Below are positions 33,484 through 43,591 of a stretch of DNA of 64,000 bases, one piece after another. Origin of the DNA: an uncultured Pelagibacteraceae bacterium (GTDB lineage: Bacteria; Pseudomonadota; Alphaproteobacteria; Pelagibacterales; Pelagibacteraceae). Numbering within the stretch: the first letter of the stretch is position 1; every line of letters starts with the position of its first letter. Made by a program: the position numbers and the translations under genes. The notes below the pieces were generated by a model, which searched no databases, was not told the DNA's origin, and saw nothing but the letters and a program-made list of their open reading frames with translations. The stretch spans positions 1-64,000 of the forward strand of contig CACHWN010000002.1 in NCBI GenBank assembly GCA_902583585.1, given 5' to 3'.

Positions 33484-35766
33484 ATGCCAAAGAAAACAGA
33501 AATTGATCATTATTCAGACAAAGAGGCACTTGATTTTCATATAAAAGGAAAGTCGGGCAAAATTGAGATTTCCTCTAGTAAGCCTCTTACTACAAAAAGA
33601 GATCTTTCTTTGGCGTATTCTCCTGGAGTAGCAGCTCCAGTTAAAGAAATAGCAAAAGATCCTGACCTTGCATATGATTACACAAGCAAAGGTAACTTAG
33701 TAGCAGTTATTAGTAATGGATCTGCTATTTTAGGACTTGGTAATCTTGGTGCACTAGCTTCGAAACCTGTTATGGAGGGTAAATCAGTTTTATTCAAAAG
33801 ATTTGCAGACATAGACTCGATAGATATAGAGATAGACAACAACAATCCTGAATCAATTATAGAAACAATAAAAAATATTGGAGGAACATTTGGTGGAATT
33901 AATCTTGAAGATATAGCAGCTCCAGATTGCTTTATTATAGAACAAAAACTTAAAGAACTTTTAGATATACCTATCTTTCATGATGATCAACACGGTACAG
34001 CGATAATCACAACCGCAGCACTAATCAATGCTTTAGATATTTCAAAAAAAAAAATAGAAAAAGTAAAAGTTGTTGTTAATGGTGCTGGTGCTTCCGCTCA
34101 GGCCTGTGCAAACTTATTCAAAAGCTCAGGAGTAAGAAATGAAAATATTATAATGTGTGATAGCAAAGGAGTAATTTTTAAAGGACGTAAAAATATAGAT
34201 CAATTCAAATCAGCATTTGCAATTGATACAAAATTCAGAACTTTAGATGAAGCAATGAAAGATGCAGATGTGTTCTTAGGCTTATCTGCAAAAGACGTTG
34301 TTTCTCAAGAAATGATAAAATCAATGGCCGCTAATCCAATTATTTTTGCTTGCGCGAATCCTGATCCAGAAATAAAACCAGAGCTAATACAAGAAGTAAG
34401 ATCTGATGCAATAATTGCGACTGGTAGATCTGATTACCCAAATCAAGTAAATAATCTGATTGGATTTCCATATATCTTTAGAGGTGCTCTAGATGTTCGA
34501 GCTAAAGAGATAAATGAGGCAATGAAAGTGGCTGCCGCAAAAGCAATTGCATTGTTAGCTAGAGAAAATGTACCTGATGAAGTTGTTTCAGCTTATGGTG
34601 GAGATCGGCCAAGATATGGTAAAGATTATATTATCCCTTCAACTTTTGACCCTAGATTAATAAGTGTGATTCCTTCAGCAGTTGCTGAGGCAGCAATGAA
34701 AAGTGGTGTTGCTAGAAAAAATATCACCGATATGGAAATTTATAGAGATCAACTTACTAATCGTTTAGATCCAACTATGTCTTTAATGCAAGGTATAAAT
34801 GCAAAAGTAAGAAAAAATCCAAAACGAGTCATATTTGCTGAAGGTGAGGATGAAAACATGCTCAAAGCGGCCATTGAATTTGGTAGAAACAAATTAGGTA
34901 CTCCAATTTTAATTGGAGCTGAGAAAAGAATAAAAGAACAGCTAATTAGCATAGGCTTAGACGAAAATTATAAAATTGATATAGTGAACTCTACTGATAA
35001 GGAAAAAAGAGAAAGATATGTTAAACATCTTTATAAAAAACTTCAAAGAGAGGGTCAATTGGAGAGGGATGTAGACCGATTAGTCAGAAACGATCGTATT
35101 GCTTGGGGAGCTTCAATGATTGCATGTAAAGATGCAGATGCAATGGTAACTGGAAATATCAGACATTATGCAGCCTCTATTGAAAAATTAAAAAAAGTAA
35201 CTGAACCGAGACCCGGAGAAGAAATCTTTGGAATGACTATGATTACTCTTAAAGGTAAAACAATTTTAGTCGCTGATACGAATGTTCAGGACTTTCCGTC
35301 TCCAGAAAGACTTGTAAAAGTTTCAAAGTCATGTGTCCGTGTTGCTAGATTATTTGGTTTCGATCCAAAAGTCGCTTTTCTATCACATTCTACTTTTGGA
35401 AAACCAATCTCAAAAAATACTAAGCATGTTAGAACAGCAATTGAATTGTTAAAAAAAGAAAAAGTCGATTTCGATTTTGATGGTGAAATGCAGCCAGATG
35501 TAGCTCTCAATCCAATCTATCAAGAAATTTATCCTTTTTCAAAAATTGTAGGTAACGCAAATATATTAATCATGCCCGCTTTACATAGCGCGGCTATTTC
35601 AACGAAATTAATGAAAGTATTCGGAGGTGGAAAATTAATTGGACCTCTTTTAATTGGTTTGGGCTCTCCAATTGAAGTAGCTCCGTTGAGAGCAAGCACT
35701 TCGGAAATTTTAAATTTAGCATCCATAGCTGCTTACTCATCTGATGTAATTGATTATTCTAACTAA
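33484..35766 (+). CDS. maeB: NADP-dependent malic enzyme fused to phosphotransacetylase-like domain
   Basis: LAYSPGVAAPVKEIA, FHDDQHGTAI, C-terminal PTA domain. Confidence 0.94.
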   Translation: MPKKTEIDHYSDKEALDFHIKGKSGKIEISSSKPLTTKRDLSLAYSPGVAAPVKEIAKDPDLAYDYTSKGNLVAVISNGSAILGLGNLGALASKPVMEGKSVLFKRFADIDSIDIEIDNNNPESIIETIKNIGGTFGGINLEDIAAPDCFIIEQKLKELLDIPIFHDDQHGTAIITTAALINALDISKKKIEKVKVVVNGAGASAQACANLFKSSGVRNENIIMCDSKGVIFKGRKNIDQFKSAFAIDTKFRTLDEAMKDADVFLGLSAKDVVSQEMIKSMAANPIIFACANPDPEIKPELIQEVRSDAIIATGRSDYPNQVNNLIGFPYIFRGALDVRAKEINEAMKVAAAKAIALLARENVPDEVVSAYGGDRPRYGKDYIIPSTFDPRLISVIPSAVAEAAMKSGVARKNITDMEIYRDQLTNRLDPTMSLMQGINAKVRKNPKRVIFAEGEDENMLKAAIEFGRNKLGTPILIGAEKRIKEQLISIGLDENYKIDIVNSTDKEKRERYVKHLYKKLQREGQLERDVDRLVRNDRIAWGASMIACKDADAMVTGNIRHYAASIEKLKKVTEPRPGEEIFGMTMITLKGKTILVADTNVQDFPSPERLVKVSKSCVRVARLFGFDPKVAFLSHSTFGKPISKNTKHVRTAIELLKKEKVDFDFDGEMQPDVALNPIYQEIYPFSKIVGNANILIMPALHSAAISTKLMKVFGGGKLIGPLLIGLGSPIEVAPLRASTSEILNLASIAAYSSDVIDYSN

Positions 35767-36341
35767 AGTTTATTTCTACTTAACTCTGTCACTAAATAGA
35801 TTGATGGGTAAATATCTTTAACATCATAAATTTTTTCAGCTTCATTTATAACTTCTTTTTTTTCTTCAATGTCCATCGCTATACCAAAAATATAAATATT
35901 TTGATTAATAGTTTCTAATGTATAATTTCTTGCTTTTGTTTTTTTATTAAAAATCAAGGCTGATCTTAATTGACTAGTAATTAAAATATCTTTAGCAGTT
36001 GATTTAAAATTGCTTTGGCCTTTAATTTCAATTGCATTTTTTACAGATCTCACACCTTTAGTTTCCCATGCCATTTTTGTAATCTTAATTTTTTCTTCGG
36101 CATCGTTTACTTTGCCCGATAAGAAAATTCTTCCATCCAAGACCTCTGATTGTATTGATAAAATATATTTTTTATCAGTGAGTGCTAGTCTAGCAGATAA
36201 GTTTTTTTGCATAATAGTATCATCTATTTGCATACCTATTGTTCTTGGATCAAACGTTATATCAACTCCTGTACCAAATCTTCCAACACTAGAACAGGAG
36301 AGTAAAGAAAAAATTAAAATAAAACTAAATATTTTTCTCAT
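35763..36341 (-). CDS. BON-domain lipoprotein, DolP/YraP-like
   Basis: Lipobox FSLLSCSSVG; two BON repeats (GRIFLSGKVNDAEEKIKI, NIYIFGIAMDIEEKKEVI). Confidence 0.85.
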   Translation of the reverse strand: MRKIFSFILIFSLLSCSSVGRFGTGVDITFDPRTIGMQIDDTIMQKNLSARLALTDKKYILSIQSEVLDGRIFLSGKVNDAEEKIKITKMAWETKGVRSVKNAIEIKGQSNFKSTAKDILITSQLRSALIFNKKTKARNYTLETINQNIYIFGIAMDIEEKKEVINEAEKIYDVKDIYPSIYLVTELSRNKL

Positions 36342-37164
36342 TTTTAATATTTAAACAAATTTGATAAACTTTTTTTTTATTTGCCTTTTCTTTCTCCATT
36401 ATCAAATTTACTGTATCTCTTAAACTATATTTCTTTAAAAACATTTTTGCCATTTTAGAAATTTTTAACTTATCAAACTTCTCTGATTTATGAACTTTAT
36501 CAGAAATTACAATAGTTAATTCGCCTTTAATTGGGGTATTAAACAAATTAATTTTATCAACATCTTCTCTTATGAAAGTTTCATGCATCTTTGTAATTTC
36601 CCTTCCAATCATAATCTTTCTTCCAGAGAAAAAATTTTTAAATGCTTTTAAATAAAAATTTATTTTTAATGCTGGAACAAAAAATAGTTGTGTGTAAGGT
36701 AGATTTTTTAATGATTGAAGAACTTTTTGTAACTCATTATCTTTTTTTGGAAGAAAACCATAAAATAAAAATTGATCTCTAAATCCAGAAACACTCATTG
36801 CTGAAGTAATAGATGATGTGCCAGGAACAGGAACTACTTTAATTTTAAATTTAATGCACTCATTAATTAGTAATCGACCAGGGTCTGAAAGTAGTGGAGT
36901 TCCAGCATCAGAAATAAGAGACAAAATTTTGCCGTCATTAATGTATTTTATAATTCTAGAGATTTGTTTTTTTTCATTGAACAAATGAAATGAGATCAAT
37001 TTTTTTTTAATTTTTAAATGATTTAATAATTTAAGTGATCTTCGCGTGTCTTCACATAAAATTATATCGGACTCTTTCAGTACTTCAATAGCTCTTAAAG
37101 TAATGTCATCAAGATTTCCAATTGGGGTCGAAACAATATATAAGTTATTTAAATTAAGTTTCAT
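36325..37164 (-). CDS. rsmI: 16S rRNA 2'-O-ribose C1402 methyltransferase
   Basis: LYIVSTPIGNLDDITLRAIEVL, LISDAGTPLLSDPG, PVPGTSSITSAMSVSG. Confidence 0.96.
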   Translation of the reverse strand: MKLNLNNLYIVSTPIGNLDDITLRAIEVLKESDIILCEDTRRSLKLLNHLKIKKKLISFHLFNEKKQISRIIKYINDGKILSLISDAGTPLLSDPGRLLINECIKFKIKVVPVPGTSSITSAMSVSGFRDQFLFYGFLPKKDNELQKVLQSLKNLPYTQLFFVPALKINFYLKAFKNFFSGRKIMIGREITKMHETFIREDVDKINLFNTPIKGELTIVISDKVHKSEKFDKLKISKMAKMFLKKYSLRDTVNLIMEKEKANKKKVYQICLNIKNEKNI

Positions 37165-38317
37165 GATGAAAAAAATAATTATAATTTTATCTTATTTGAT
37201 AATATTTTTTAACTCTAATCTTTTATGTGAAGAAAAAGATCAATCATTAAAAGTTGGTTTATTGGCTCCTCTTACAGGGGAATACAAAGAACTTGGAGAT
37301 TCACTTCTTTATTCATTGCAGTTAGCTCTTGCAGAAATCGACGATGAAAAAGTTTTTGTAATACCTAGAGATGCTGGTTTTGATAATAAAGAAAAATTGA
37401 ACAGTGCAATCAAGGACATAAATTCTTTAGGCGCTAAAGTGATTATTGGTCCTATTAGTAATAATGATTTTAGTGAAGCAAAAAAATATAGTGACATCAC
37501 ATTTATATCACCATCTAATATCAACCCAGAATTTCAAAATAACGTAATAAGCATTGGTATTAGTTTAGAGTCACAGATAAAAGCCCTAGTGAAATTTTTA
37601 AAAAAACAAAAAAGAAAAAAAACTATAATTATGTATCCAGAAAATGAATATGCAAAGATTATTGAAAAAAAATTGAGTAAACTTAAATTAAATAATTTCC
37701 AAAAATTTAAATACAAACCTGATCCGCAAACTCTAACAGGAGAAATAGAAGTTTTAACGAATTATTCTCAAAGAAAAAAAAATTTAGAAATTAGAAAAAA
37801 AATGTTCGAAGATAAAGAAGACACCCAATCCATTAAGCAACTAGAAAAATTAGAGCAACTTTATACCTTAGGTGAAGTAAATTTTGACTCAGTTATTATA
37901 ATTGATTTTGGAGATAGTCTTAAGAGTGTACTTACTTCTTTAGTTTATACAGATGTTAATCAAGATAAAGTTCTATTTACTACGGTTAATCAGTGGTTTG
38001 ATGAAAGCATATTTTATGAAAATACAATCAGAAACCTTTATTATCCATCAGTAAATTATAAAGAATTCAAAAAATATAATTCTAATTATTTTAAAAAATT
38101 TGGGAAATATCCAAATGAAATCACAATACTTGCATATGATGCTTTGGGTTTAATTTATTATGCATGGAAAAATAGTGGAAAGATAAATTCTGTTAATGAT
38201 TTTTTATTTAAAAATAAAATTAAAGGAAAAATTGGAGTTTTTAGTTTTAATGATAAAACTGTCGAACAAGAATTAGAGATCTACAAAATTGATAAAAACA
38301 AATTTATAAAGTTCTAA
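37163..38317 (+). CDS. Periplasmic-binding-fold protein, penicillin-binding protein activator (LpoA C-domain) like; start moved to ATG at 37163 or 37166
   Basis: Signal peptide MMKKIIIILSYLIIFFNSNLLC, LKVGLLAPLTGEYKELGDSLLYSLQLAL; adjacent to rsmI. Confidence 0.78.
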   Translation: MMKKIIIILSYLIIFFNSNLLCEEKDQSLKVGLLAPLTGEYKELGDSLLYSLQLALAEIDDEKVFVIPRDAGFDNKEKLNSAIKDINSLGAKVIIGPISNNDFSEAKKYSDITFISPSNINPEFQNNVISIGISLESQIKALVKFLKKQKRKKTIIMYPENEYAKIIEKKLSKLKLNNFQKFKYKPDPQTLTGEIEVLTNYSQRKKNLEIRKKMFEDKEDTQSIKQLEKLEQLYTLGEVNFDSVIIIDFGDSLKSVLTSLVYTDVNQDKVLFTTVNQWFDESIFYENTIRNLYYPSVNYKEFKKYNSNYFKKFGKYPNEITILAYDALGLIYYAWKNSGKINSVNDFLFKNKIKGKIGVFSFNDKTVEQELEIYKIDKNKFIKF

Positions 38318-38882
38318 TTTTTTTTTTGAGTTTTTTAAAAGCAATAAATCTATGGTCCATTTTAATTTTTTTAAATTTATTCATCTCCCCGAAGGTTATC
38401 CTATATGAATTTGGAATAAATATTGGATCATAACCAAATCCTTTTTTTCCTAAAATTTTGTGAGAAATTTTACCTCTAATTTTTCCTTTAACTGTAATAA
38501 CTTTTCTATTAGGAACTTTAAAAGAGAGACTACATATAAAAAAAGCATCTCTATTGTTCTTATTTTTCAATTTTTTTAAAATGAATTTCATAGCATTGAA
38601 AAAACTACCCTTTCTTTTTGCCAGTCTTGCCGAATAAATCCCAGGACTATTTTTAAGAGCTTTTATGCATAAACCAGAGTCGTCTGATATAACTGGAAAT
38701 TTAACAAATCTTGAAAAAAAATTTGCTTTAAGTTTCGAATTTTCATTGAAGGATTTTCCAGTCTCTTTTGGGCTTTTAATTTTTAGAGAAAATGGAGAAA
38801 TCTTAACGTATTTTTTTGATATCAAATAGGCTATTTCACGAAATTTGCCTTTATTGTGGGTGCCAATTAGAATTTTTTTCAT
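38304..38882 (-). CDS. rdgB: XTP/dITP diphosphatase (RdgB/HAM1)
   Basis: IGTHNKGKFREI, ISDDSGLCIKALKNSPGIYSARLA, GKKGFGYDPIF. Confidence 0.95.
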   Translation of the reverse strand: MKKILIGTHNKGKFREIAYLISKKYVKISPFSLKIKSPKETGKSFNENSKLKANFFSRFVKFPVISDDSGLCIKALKNSPGIYSARLAKRKGSFFNAMKFILKKLKNKNNRDAFFICSLSFKVPNRKVITVKGKIRGKISHKILGKKGFGYDPIFIPNSYRITFGEMNKFKKIKMDHRFIAFKKLKKKIRTL

Positions 38883-38925
38883 TAAGCTCTAGTAATTTAA
38901 TATTTATTTACTATATAGAATCTAG

Positions 38926-39510
38926 ATGCAAGAACAAACAGAAGATAAAAAAAATAAGAAAAATGACCCGAAGGCTTCGGAGGAAAAAAAAGATGAAAAA
39001 AAAGAACCTTCTACAGTAGATAAATTAAAATCAACCGAAGATAAGCTACTTAGGTCATTAGCCGAAATCGAGAACCAAAGAAGGAGGTTTGAAAAAGAGA
39101 TAAAAGATGCATTCGAATTTGGTTCGTTTAATTTTGCAAAAGAAATTTTAGCAATACTAGATAATTTACAAAGAGCGAGAGAAGCTATTAAAAATGATGA
39201 AGCTCTCAAAAATAATAAAGATCTAGACAAATTTTTAGAAAACATATCAATAATAGAAAAAGATTTAACCTCAATATTCGAAAAAAATAGGATTGTAAAA
39301 ATCCAGGCAAAAGGAAAAAAATTTGACCCAAATTTACATCAGGCAATGACCGAAATTGAAGATAATGATGCTGAAACAGGTACAATTATTCAAGAAATCC
39401 AACCTGGTTACATGTTTGGAGAAAGATTATTGAGACCTGCGTTGGTGGGCATTTCTAAGAAAAATATTTCAAAAAATGACGAAAAAAAGGAAAAAAAAGA
39501 GGGAAAATAA
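38926..39510 (+). CDS. grpE: Nucleotide exchange factor GrpE
   Basis: RSLAEIENQRRRFEKEIKDAFEF, LHQAMTEIE, GYMFGERLLRPALVGIS. Confidence 0.95.
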   Translation: MQEQTEDKKNKKNDPKASEEKKDEKKEPSTVDKLKSTEDKLLRSLAEIENQRRRFEKEIKDAFEFGSFNFAKEILAILDNLQRAREAIKNDEALKNNKDLDKFLENISIIEKDLTSIFEKNRIVKIQAKGKKFDPNLHQAMTEIEDNDAETGTIIQEIQPGYMFGERLLRPALVGISKKNISKNDEKKEKKEGK

Positions 39511-39540
39511 CCTTGTAGAAGTAGAAAAAACACCCATATA
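39511..39540 (+). promoter_or_regulatory. Putative sigma32 (RpoH)-type promoter upstream of dnaK
   Basis: CTTG at 39511, 17-nt spacer, CCCATAT at 39532; starts immediately after the grpE stop. Confidence 0.6.
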
Positions 39541-39562
39541 GATTTTAAAGGAATAAATAATA

Positions 39563-41491
39563 ATGAGCAAAGTAATTGGAATTGATTTAGGAACAACAAA
39601 TTCATGCGTAGCAATCATGGATGGTACGCAAGCAAAAGTTCTTGAAAATGTTGAAGGGGCTAGAACCACACCATCAGTTGTAGCTTTTTTAGAAAAAGAA
39701 GAAAAACTTGTTGGTCAACCTGCAAAAAGACAAGCTGTCACAAACGCGGGTGATACTATCTTTGCGGTTAAGAGACTTATTGGAAGAAAATTTGATGGAC
39801 CTTCCGTTCAAAAAGATATTTCAAAAGTTCCTTATAAAATTGTAAAATCTGACAATGGTGACGCTTGGGTAGAAGGTAAAGGAAAAAAATATTCTCCTGC
39901 TCAAATCTCTGCTTTTGTTTTACAAAAGATGAAAGAAACTGCAGAAAAATATTTAGGTCAAGCTGTAACAAAAGCTGTTATCACAGTGCCCGCTTATTTT
40001 AATGACTCTCAAAGACAAGCCACTAAAGACGCAGGTAAAATTGCCGGGCTAGAAGTTTTAAGAATTATTAATGAACCAACTGCTGCATCACTTGCGTATG
40101 GTTTAGACAAAAAAGGTGGTAAGAAAATTGCCGTTTACGATTTAGGTGGAGGCACATTTGATATTTCAATCTTAGAAATTGGAGATGGAGTTTTTGAAGT
40201 AAAATCAACAAATGGTGATACATTTTTAGGAGGTGAAGACTTCGATGATGCTATAGTTGAATATCTTGCTTCTGAATTTAAAAAAGATAATGCTATAGAT
40301 TTAAAAAAAGATAAGTTAGCTCTTCAAAGATTAAAAGAGGCTGCTGAAAAAGCTAAAATAGAACTTTCCTCTGCTGCTCAAACAGAAATTAATTTACCTT
40401 TTATAACCGCTGACAAAACAGGTCCAAAACATCTTAACTTAAAATTTACAAGAGCAAAGTTGGAGGCTTTAGTACAAAGTTTAGTTGATAGAACTTTAGA
40501 ACCTTGTAAGACAGCCTTAAAAGACTCTGGTTTCTCTGCGGCTGAGATAAATGAAATTGTTTTAGTGGGTGGAATGACTAGAATGCCAAAAATCATTGAG
40601 ACAGTAAAAAATTTTTTCGGTAAGGAACCTAATAAAAGCGTCAACCCAGATGAAGTTGTTGCTATGGGAGCAGCGATACAAGGCGGTGTTCTACAAGGTG
40701 ATGTAAAAGATGTACTTCTCTTGGACGTTACACCACTTTCTCTTGGTATAGAAACTCTTGGGGGTGTTTCAACTAAACTAATAGAAAAAAATACTACAAT
40801 CCCAACAAAAAAAAGTCAGGTTTTTTCTACAGCGGAGGATAATCAGCCGGCTGTATCCATAAGAGTATTACAAGGTGAGAGAGAAATGGCTGCTGATAAT
40901 AAAATTCTTGGAAATTTTGAATTGGTCGGAATTCCGCCAGCACCAAGAGGAACGCCACAAATTGAAGTGACATTTGATATTGATGCAAACGGAATAGTGA
41001 GTGTTTCAGCTAAAGACAAAGGAACAGGTAAAGAGCAGAAAATTCAAATTCAAGCATCAGGAGGTTTAACTGATGAAGAAATTCAAACAATGGTAAAAGA
41101 TGCAGAAGCTAATAAAGAAGCTGATAAAAAGAAAAGAGAAACAGTTGATGCAAGAAACCAAGCTGATAGTTTAGTTTTTTCAACTGAAAAGAGCTTAAAG
41201 GAGCATGGTGATAAAGTTTCCGCTGAAGAGAAAAAAGCTATAGAAAATGGTATAGCCGATCTTAAAAAATCCCTGGAAGGTTCAGATGTTGAAGATATTA
41301 AGAAAAAAACTCAAAATTTAATTCAGGTTTCAATGAAATTAGGCGAGGCTGTTTATAAAAGCCAACAAAAACAAGATAATAATAATGACAAAGGCACTGG
41401 TGGGCCTAAAGATGCTAAACCTGGTGAAAAAGATAACGTTGTAGATGCAGATTTTGAAGACGTAAAAGAAGACAAAGAAAAAAGCGCCTAA
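39563..41491 (+). CDS. dnaK: Chaperone DnaK
   Basis: [30 protein letters not shown], full length. Confidence 0.99.
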   Translation: MSKVIGIDLGTTNSCVAIMDGTQAKVLENVEGARTTPSVVAFLEKEEKLVGQPAKRQAVTNAGDTIFAVKRLIGRKFDGPSVQKDISKVPYKIVKSDNGDAWVEGKGKKYSPAQISAFVLQKMKETAEKYLGQAVTKAVITVPAYFNDSQRQATKDAGKIAGLEVLRIINEPTAASLAYGLDKKGGKKIAVYDLGGGTFDISILEIGDGVFEVKSTNGDTFLGGEDFDDAIVEYLASEFKKDNAIDLKKDKLALQRLKEAAEKAKIELSSAAQTEINLPFITADKTGPKHLNLKFTRAKLEALVQSLVDRTLEPCKTALKDSGFSAAEINEIVLVGGMTRMPKIIETVKNFFGKEPNKSVNPDEVVAMGAAIQGGVLQGDVKDVLLLDVTPLSLGIETLGGVSTKLIEKNTTIPTKKSQVFSTAEDNQPAVSIRVLQGEREMAADNKILGNFELVGIPPAPRGTPQIEVTFDIDANGIVSVSAKDKGTGKEQKIQIQASGGLTDEEIQTMVKDAEANKEADKKKRETVDARNQADSLVFSTEKSLKEHGDKVSAEEKKAIENGIADLKKSLEGSDVEDIKKKTQNLIQVSMKLGEAVYKSQQKQDNNNDKGTGGPKDAKPGEKDNVVDADFEDVKEDKEKSA

Positions 41492-41517
41492 GATAAAAGA
41501 TAAGGAGACAACTTTCT

Positions 41518-42642
41518 GTGGCTAAAAGAGATTGTTATGACGTCTTAGGTATCCCAAAAGGAGCTTCAAAAGAAGATATCAAAAAAGCATACAGAAAGTT
41601 AGCTCTAAAATATCACCCAGATAAAAATAAAGGCGACAAAGCTTCAGAAGAAAAATTTAAAGAAGCTAGCGAAGCATATCACATTCTCTCAGATGAGAAG
41701 AGAAAAGCTAATTATGATCAATTTGGTCATGCTGCTTTCGAAGGTGGAGGTGGTGGTGGAGGATTTCAAGGCTTTGGGGGGTTTGATAGCTCATCTTTTT
41801 CAGATATTTTTGAAGACTTCTTTAGTGATTTCGGCGGTAGCTCCTCAAGAAGAACAAGCAATAGAGGAAACGATTTAAGATATGATGTTAACATAAGCTT
41901 GGAGGATGCTTACAAAGGCACTGAAAAAAATGTTAGATATACGACTTATAAATCTTGTAAATCGTGTTCAGGAAGTGGTGCAGCTAAAGGTTCTAAACCA
42001 ATAAGATGTGATTATTGTTCTGGGAGAGGAAAAGTAAGAACAAATCAAGGGTTCTTCACAGTTCAGCAAACTTGTCCTCAGTGTAGTGGGTACGGGGAAA
42101 TGATTAGTACACCATGTAACAATTGTAGTGGAAATGGAAAAATGCAAGCTAATGAAAATGTGACTGTTAAAATTCCGAAAGGTGTTGACGATGGCACTAG
42201 AATTAGATTATCTGGAAAAGGTGAAGCTGGATCAAAAGGCGGGTCAAGTGGAGATTTGTACTTATTTATATCTATAGATAACCATAATATCTTTAAAAGA
42301 TCGGATGAAAATTTATATTATGAATTACCAATTTCTTTTTCTGACGCAGCTTTAGGAACTTCAGTAGAGGTCCCTTCAATTGATGGGGGTAAATCTAAAA
42401 TCAAAATACCTGCTGGAACTCAATATGGAAAGCAATTCAGATTGAGAGGCAAAGGTATGCCGGTTCTAAGAAGAAATATATTTGGAGATCTTTATATAAG
42501 GGTCGTTACTCAAGTACCGACCTCTCTTTCTAAAAGACAAAAAGATATATTAGAAGAGTTTAATGAAATCGAGATCAATAAACCAGATCCTGTAATCAAA
42601 AGCTTCTTTGAAAAAGCTAAAAAATTTTGGAAAAAAACCTGA
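41518..42642 (+). CDS. dnaJ: Chaperone DnaJ (GTG start)
   Basis: J domain YHPDKN, G-rich region, four CxxCxGxG-type repeats. Confidence 0.98.
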   Translation: MAKRDCYDVLGIPKGASKEDIKKAYRKLALKYHPDKNKGDKASEEKFKEASEAYHILSDEKRKANYDQFGHAAFEGGGGGGGFQGFGGFDSSSFSDIFEDFFSDFGGSSSRRTSNRGNDLRYDVNISLEDAYKGTEKNVRYTTYKSCKSCSGSGAAKGSKPIRCDYCSGRGKVRTNQGFFTVQQTCPQCSGYGEMISTPCNNCSGNGKMQANENVTVKIPKGVDDGTRIRLSGKGEAGSKGGSSGDLYLFISIDNHNIFKRSDENLYYELPISFSDAALGTSVEVPSIDGGKSKIKIPAGTQYGKQFRLRGKGMPVLRRNIFGDLYIRVVTQVPTSLSKRQKDILEEFNEIEINKPDPVIKSFFEKAKKFWKKT

Positions 42643-42647
42643 TATAA

Positions 42648-42815
42648 ATGGAAACTGATCAAATAATGTCTGCGATATTTCTTATTGCAGTCCTTGCTTT
42701 AGTCTTGCCTAGTTTTTTATCCACTAATAACAAGTTGAAACAATTTTTAAATAATTTATCTATCTGGACTATAATTGTTCTAGTAATTATTATACTTATT
42801 TACTTTATAGGATAA
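42648..42815 (+). CDS. 55-aa membrane protein (not in ORF track)
   Basis: METDQIMSAIFLIAVLALVLPSFLSTNNKLKQFLNNLSIWTIIVLVIIILIYFIG*; two TM helices; fills dnaJ-dapB gap, stop TAA overlaps dapB ATG by 1 nt. Confidence 0.7.
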   Translation: METDQIMSAIFLIAVLALVLPSFLSTNNKLKQFLNNLSIWTIIVLVIIILIYFIG

Positions 42816-43591
42816 TGAAAAAAATTAAGTTAGCTATAACGGGTTGTATGGGCAGGATGGGAAGAAAGCTTATTCAATCTGCAAAAAAAAATAGAAATTT
42901 TAAAATTGTATCTTTAACTGAAAATAAAAAGATAAATAGAAAAGTTTTAGGAATAAAACCAGAGCTTAACTCAATAAATGCTTTTAAAAAAGCAAATGTA
43001 ATTGTAGATTTTACTATTCCTAGATGCACATTGGACGTTTTAAAAATTGCTGTAAAGCTAAAAAAAAAAGTTGTAATTGGAACAACTGGTTTTACAAAAA
43101 AAGAGGAAAATATTTTAAGAAAATATTCAAAAAAGATTCCTATATTAAAAGCTGGGAATATGAGCCTTGGTGTAAATTTATTAATGTATCTTACTGAAAT
43201 TACATCGAAATCTTTGGGAAGAGAATATTTGAGTAAAGTTTATGAAGTTCATCATAAACATAAAAAAGATTACCCTTCTGGAACTGCATTAATGTTAGGG
43301 AGAGGAATAGCTGATGGTAAAAAAAAAGATTTTTACGGTATGATTGGTAAAAAATATTTAAATAAAAAAACATTCCCCTATGGAAATAAAATCAACTTTA
43401 ATTCTATAAGAAAAGGTAGCATAATTGGAGAGCATGAGGTAACTTTTTCTAGTGGAAAAGAAATTATAACCTTGAATCATGAGTCTTTTGATAGAGCTCT
43501 TTACTCCGAAGGTGCCCTGATAGCGGCAAAATGGTTATTTAAAAAAAAACCGGGCCTCTATTCTATGAGAGATCTATTAAATTTTAAGTGA
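42815..43591 (+). CDS. dapB: 4-hydroxy-tetrahydrodipicolinate reductase
   Basis: ITGCMGRMGRKLI, VIGTTGFTKKE, EVHHKHKKDYPSGTAL. Confidence 0.96.
   Translation: MKKIKLAITGCMGRMGRKLIQSAKKNRNFKIVSLTENKKINRKVLGIKPELNSINAFKKANVIVDFTIPRCTLDVLKIAVKLKKKVVIGTTGFTKKEENILRKYSKKIPILKAGNMSLGVNLLMYLTEITSKSLGREYLSKVYEVHHKHKKDYPSGTALMLGRGIADGKKKDFYGMIGKKYLNKKTFPYGNKINFNSIRKGSIIGEHEVTFSSGKEIITLNHESFDRALYSEGALIAAKWLFKKKPGLYSMRDLLNFK

Noticed and set aside
38816-39019. Plus-strand 67-aa ORF
   Set aside because: Overlaps the starts of rdgB and grpE out of frame; Lys/Arg-rich tail is the grpE N-terminus in another frame
39408-39669. Minus-strand ORFs over the grpE-dnaK junction
   Set aside because: Antisense to strong grpE/dnaK coding sequence
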